Assembly: GCA_019359215.1 (NCBI GenBank)
Contig: JAHHHS010000070.1
Location: 1 to 36,340, forward strand
DNA from: Nostoc indistinguendum CM1-VF10
Lineage (GTDB): Bacteria; Cyanobacteriota; Cyanobacteriia; Cyanobacteriales; Nostocaceae
Direction of reading: 5' to 3'
DNA length: 36,340 bases
Part shown: positions 32,782 to 36,340 of the stretch, in pieces
Layout of the letters: every line of letters begins with the position of its first letter
Position numbering within the stretch: the first letter of the stretch is position 1
Notes under the pieces: generated by a model
Database searches by the model: none
What the model saw: only the letters and a program-made list of their open reading frames with translations
Told to the model about the DNA's origin: nothing
Program-made: the position numbers and the translations under genes

Positions 32782-34020
32782 ATGAAAACAAACTCATCGA
32801 ACTCACTGTTAACAGTACCAACTGGCCCGCTAAAGATTTCAGAGTTACCCCCTAACAGTGTGGCTACAAGTGGTGAATCTATTTATCTTTCCCTAGTCAT
32901 TCCTACTTATAAAGAGCGTGACAATATCAAGAATGTAGTCAGCATATTGAGTCAGTTACTGGATGAATCTATTCCAGGAAGCTATGAATTGATTGTGGTA
33001 GACGATGATAGCCCAGACCGAACTTGGGAAATAGCAGAATCTTTGACGACAGAATACCCCCAGTTGCGGGTGATGCGACGCCAACAGGAACGAGGGCTGT
33101 CCTCCGCGGTGATTCGTGGGTGGCAAGCAGCCACAGGGAATGTGTTGGGTGTGATTGACGGAGATTTGCAACATCCACCAGAAGTGCTGATGCAATTGTT
33201 GGGTAGTGTTAAGCAGGGAGCAGATTTGGCAGTAGCTAGCCGTCATGTGGACGGAGGCGGTGTTAGTAGCTGGAGTGTTGTTAGACGTTTCTTGTCTCGT
33301 GGCGCTCAGTTGTTAGGCTTGGTGATTTTACCGGGGGTACTGGGTAGAGTTTCTGACCCCATGAGTGGTTATTTTATGGTGCGGCGGAGTGCGATCGCCA
33401 ATGCAACACTCAATCCTGTAGGATACAAAATTCTCCTAGAAGTAATTGGGCGGGGAAAAGTAGACGAAGTTGCCGAAGTTGGGTATGTGTTCTGCGAACG
33501 CAAAGAGGGTGAGAGTAAGGTTACATGGAAACAATATATAGATTACATCCATCACTTACTACGGTTGCGGCTTTCCACCGGGCGAGTAGGACGATTGAGT
33601 AGAAAAGTCAATTTCCCAGTTGGTCGATTCGTCCGCTTTGGGTTGGTTGGCTCTAGTGGTGTGTTTGTGGATTTAACGGTATTTTACTTGCTGCGTACTG
33701 TGATTAATTTAGCTTTAACTCGCAGTACGATTCTTTCGGCCGGGGTCGCAATTATAAATAATTTCCTATGGAATGATTTATGGACTTTTGGTGATATTTC
33801 TCAAAAGCAACGTGATCCGCATCAACGTTTCAAGCGATTCTTGAAGTTCAGTGCAATCTGTTTGGCAGGAGTTATATTACAAGCTCTAATAATTAACTTT
33901 CTCTATAATGTCTTAGGTATAAATCAGTATTTAGCGAAGTTGATAGCGATCGCAGTTGCTACTATCTGGAATTTCTGGATTAATTTGAAACTTAGCTGGC
34001 GCGTCACTGATGTGAAATAA
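32782..34020 (+). CDS. GT2 glycosyltransferase fused to a GtrA membrane domain
   Basis: A 412-residue protein of the dolichol-phosphate-mannose-synthase type. The GT2 domain starts at LSLVIPTYKERDNI (37-50), with VVDDDSPDRTW (72-82) and the catalytic DGDLQHPPE (126-134). SDPMSGYFMV and the acceptor-side segment GYKILLEVIGRGK follow. Residues 283-405 form a GtrA-like domain with four membrane helices. It should transfer a sugar from a nucleotide donor to a polyprenyl phosphate in the membrane and move the product across. The first 35 residues are a variable Ser/Pro-rich extension. The GT39 gene 100 bp downstream could use the product. Confidence 0.9.
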   Translation: MKTNSSNSLLTVPTGPLKISELPPNSVATSGESIYLSLVIPTYKERDNIKNVVSILSQLLDESIPGSYELIVVDDDSPDRTWEIAESLTTEYPQLRVMRRQQERGLSSAVIRGWQAATGNVLGVIDGDLQHPPEVLMQLLGSVKQGADLAVASRHVDGGGVSSWSVVRRFLSRGAQLLGLVILPGVLGRVSDPMSGYFMVRRSAIANATLNPVGYKILLEVIGRGKVDEVAEVGYVFCERKEGESKVTWKQYIDYIHHLLRLRLSTGRVGRLSRKVNFPVGRFVRFGLVGSSGVFVDLTVFYLLRTVINLALTRSTILSAGVAIINNFLWNDLWTFGDISQKQRDPHQRFKRFLKFSAICLAGVILQALIINFLYNVLGINQYLAKLIAIAVATIWNFWINLKLSWRVTDVK

Positions 34021-34122
34021 TCACAACGAGGGATTTGAGATTTTGATTTTTGTTCTTAGACTTTAGAACGAACTGAAATCTAAAACGTCAAATCTACAAG
34101 TCCATTCCTGTGAGGCCCGGCA

Positions 34123-35988
34123 ATGAGAGCTTTTTTCCAAGGTGCATTTTATTTTTACCGAAAAATTATCTCGTTGCTACCTGCCTATGCTGCCCGTTTA
34201 CTGCCCATAGTAGATGCAAATTCTACCTTACAACGCAAGTATTGGCATGATTGGCATCGCCTCCCTCCTTTTTGGGTTCACCGCTTGCTGAATTTGATGT
34301 GGTTGCTTATTGGCATCAGTTTGCGCCTAGCGAACTTGACTGCAAAGCCTCCTTGGACTGATGAGTTTTCTACCTTGGTGTTTAGCTTGGGGAATACTTT
34401 TTTATCAGTTCCTCTAGATCAAGCGATCGCACCTGATATCCTATTACAACCACTGCAACCAAACCCAGCAGCTAGTATTGGTGATGTAGTTCATAACTTA
34501 GTTACACAAGATACGCATCCACCACTCTATTTTGTGCTGGCTTACCTGTGGATGAAATTATTTCCCAGCGACGGAGGATTAGTATCGCTGTTTGCGGCGC
34601 GATCGCTACCAGCTATAATCGGTGCTGCCTCCATTCCATGTACTTACATATTAGGTAGGGTAGCGTTTCGTTCGCCATTAGTGGGACACTTGGCTGCTGC
34701 TATGATGGCAGTATCACCTTACGGCGTATTTTTAGCACAAGAGGCACGACATTACAGTTTGGCAGCCTTATGGGTAACTGCTTCTCTCTTCTGCTTAGTA
34801 ATTGCCACACGTCATATTCAAAACCGCACACCTTTACCCATCTGGATAGCACTTTCCTGGGTGACAATTAATGCTTTAGGTGTTGCTACTCATTACTTCT
34901 TCACCCTCACCCTATGCACAGAAGCTGTAGTTTTAATTTTTCTTGCTTGGCTTCAATTGCAGACTAGCAGCAAACTTTCTCTCCTCTTCTCTCCTCCGTG
35001 GCGGCGCATCTATGCCGTTGCTGTAGGTACTTGTGTGGCGAGTTTCATTTGGCTACCAGTATTTTTAGAGAATAGAAATCGTAGTAATTTGACTGAGTGG
35101 ATTCGAGGTTCGCGCGTCGGACTAGATTGGTTAAGCCCAATTTTTCAAGCTTTAGGAACATGGATTGCAATGATTTCTCTGTTACCAGTTGAATCTTCAC
35201 AACTATTGGTTGTGATTCCTTCTGGACTGGTGACGCTGATTTTCTTTATTTGGGCAGTACCAATTTTGCTGCGTGGGTTTAAGGTTCAACTACAGCACCC
35301 AGAAACCCGGATTATGATTCAGGTGCTTGCAGGAGTAGTTATCAGTGCGATCGCTTTGTTCTTTATCTTTACGTACTTTCTCGGCATTGACCTGACCAGG
35401 GGTGCTAGATATAACTTTGTTTATTTTCCTGCGATCGTGGTTTTACTAGGAGCAAGTCTTGCAGTTTGTTGGCATTCCCCCAAAGAATGGATGGGAAAAG
35501 AGCAAGGGAAAAATGGGAGAAAAAGCATAGGCAGATGGAGAATAAACGGCAAAAAAGCCGTGATGTTAATTTGGCTAATGGGATTTATCAGTGCAGTTAC
35601 AGTCATCTGCAATCTCGGCTATCAAAAATATTATCGCCCTGACCTGTTTGTGCAGCTAATTCAACAAACTTTCTCAGCACCAGCGCTGATTGCCACTACT
35701 CATAAAACTTATATACACACTGGAGAAATGATGGGGGTAGCTAGGGAGTTTAAACTTGCAAATTCACCCCAAAAACCTCTGTTTCTTCTTGCTCATCAAG
35801 AGCAAGACCCGAATAGTTCCATCATTGCTCTGGAAAACACTCTAAATAAATTACCACGACCTCTTGACTTGTGGCTGGTAAACTTTCGCGCCCCCGTAGC
35901 AGAAGCCGTCAAAACTTGCGTTAAGTCTGATAGTGAATCTTTGCCAAGTATAGACGGCTACGAATATGAACTTTATCATTGCCAATAA
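34123..35988 (+). CDS. GT39/ArnT-like membrane glycosyltransferase
   Basis: A 621-residue polytopic protein with about 11-12 membrane helices. The first periplasmic loop has the GT39-type acidic pair PPWTDEFS (D80-E81), the second has QDTHPPLYF (D130). VSPYGVFLAQEARHYSL further marks the PMT/ArnT superfamily. Such enzymes take a polyprenyl-phosphate-linked sugar as donor and glycosylate lipids or proteins outside the plasma membrane. The soluble C-terminus holds a strongly basic loop (KEWMGKEQGKNGRKSIGRWR) around 450-470. It is probably in an operon with the GT2-GtrA gene, 102 bp upstream. Confidence 0.85.
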   Translation: MRAFFQGAFYFYRKIISLLPAYAARLLPIVDANSTLQRKYWHDWHRLPPFWVHRLLNLMWLLIGISLRLANLTAKPPWTDEFSTLVFSLGNTFLSVPLDQAIAPDILLQPLQPNPAASIGDVVHNLVTQDTHPPLYFVLAYLWMKLFPSDGGLVSLFAARSLPAIIGAASIPCTYILGRVAFRSPLVGHLAAAMMAVSPYGVFLAQEARHYSLAALWVTASLFCLVIATRHIQNRTPLPIWIALSWVTINALGVATHYFFTLTLCTEAVVLIFLAWLQLQTSSKLSLLFSPPWRRIYAVAVGTCVASFIWLPVFLENRNRSNLTEWIRGSRVGLDWLSPIFQALGTWIAMISLLPVESSQLLVVIPSGLVTLIFFIWAVPILLRGFKVQLQHPETRIMIQVLAGVVISAIALFFIFTYFLGIDLTRGARYNFVYFPAIVVLLGASLAVCWHSPKEWMGKEQGKNGRKSIGRWRINGKKAVMLIWLMGFISAVTVICNLGYQKYYRPDLFVQLIQQTFSAPALIATTHKTYIHTGEMMGVAREFKLANSPQKPLFLLAHQEQDPNSSIIALENTLNKLPRPLDLWLVNFRAPVAEAVKTCVKSDSESLPSIDGYEYELYHCQ

Positions 35989-36020
35989 ACTAAGGAGCGG
36001 AGGATGGCTTAGGCATACAA

Positions 36021-36340
36021 CTAAGTCTCACGCAGCACAACGTACATATTGACAGTTGTGTAGTCTTCCAGACCAGGAACTTTGTTCAGAAGGCGAAACA
36101 ATGGCATAAGCTTAGAAGCTTCTTCAACAGCATTCACGGTTTCGCTAACAATTTCAAATCCGGCTTTTTCAAAGGCTTGCAGGAAGTCGCGGCGTTTAAG
36201 TTTATTGAGTCCTAGGTCATACATCGAATCACAGTTAACTCCCGGATGGTGTCTATTATAAGCCGCTACAACACGTGCATCGCCAAGAATGAGATGCGCC
36301 CACGGTAGCTTGAAGCGCTTTCCAATTGCGTGGAATCCGT
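36021..36340 (-). CDS. C-terminal part of a class I SAM-dependent methyltransferase, 5' end outside the window
   Basis: A minus-strand frame enters at the window edge and stops at 36021. About 106 residues are visible: GFHAIGKRFKLPWAHLILGD, then ARVVAAYNRHHPGVNCDSMY, LGLNKLKRRDFLQAFEKAGF, EIVSETVNAVEEASKLMPLF and GLEDYTTVNMYVVLR. The pattern of a LNKLxxxxFxxxFxxAGFxIV segment and a final VNMYVVL strand is usual at the end of methyltransferase type 11/12 proteins. The SAM-binding motif lies beyond the window, so the call is an inference. An internal ATG at 36224 is not the true start because the frame remains open upstream. Confidence 0.6.
   Translation of the reverse strand, partial: GFHAIGKRFKLPWAHLILGDARVVAAYNRHHPGVNCDSMYDLGLNKLKRRDFLQAFEKAGFEIVSETVNAVEEASKLMPLFRLLNKVPGLEDYTTVNMYVVLRET

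Overview
The window looks like a chromosomal segment of a filamentous, probably heterocyst-forming cyanobacterium of the Nostoc/Anabaena type. Four things point there: many copies of the HIP1 octamer GCGATCGC; tandem heptamer repeats (STRRs) in the spacers; short elements with terminal inverted repeats; and cyanobacterial families such as DUF4327, DUF751 and a HetZ-related protein. This is read from sequence only; no database search was run.

Left part (1-8.3 kb): the tail of a transposase, a conserved hypothetical, a 140 bp MITE-like repeat, DUF4327, the DUF751-rbfA pair, an orphan Dam-type methylase, a HetZ-related regulator, a YciO/YrdC-domain protein and larC (nickel-pincer cofactor). Middle part (8.5-24.6 kb): a TonB-dependent receptor, a LapA-domain protein, a phosphohexomutase, a RecB-like nuclease with a Cys cluster, a beta-propeller/transglutaminase protein, a P-type Ca2+-type ATPase, recF, an MgtC-family protein, a PEP-synthase-like enzyme and a secreted protein.

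The stretch 24.68-27.2 kb is a scar zone. The 3' end of a baeRF-type gene survives as a remnant, next to a second gene relic. Beside them sits a complete homologue with visibly higher GC, and then a defective insertion sequence with matching ends. To the right come a DUF1361 membrane protein, a 55-codon small membrane ORF, a lipoprotein, a compact nickel/cobalt ECF transporter operon (cbiM with a PDGLE module, cbiQ, cbiO), a 1.35 kb spacer with two MITE-like elements, two membrane glycosyltransferases (GT2-GtrA and GT39) and the end of a methyltransferase.

Possible links between genes: LarC, the ECF transporter and perhaps the TonB receptor could all serve nickel or cobalt economy. The GT2-GtrA and GT39 genes form a natural pair, one making a lipid-linked sugar and the other using it. 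The most unusual structure is the same MITE-like element at 565-704 and, inverted, at 32153-32291. Both copies carry nine heptamers but with different unit types, and their ends show one compensating base change. Related heptamer repeats also lie at gene starts (larC, recF, cbiO) and inside one coding region.
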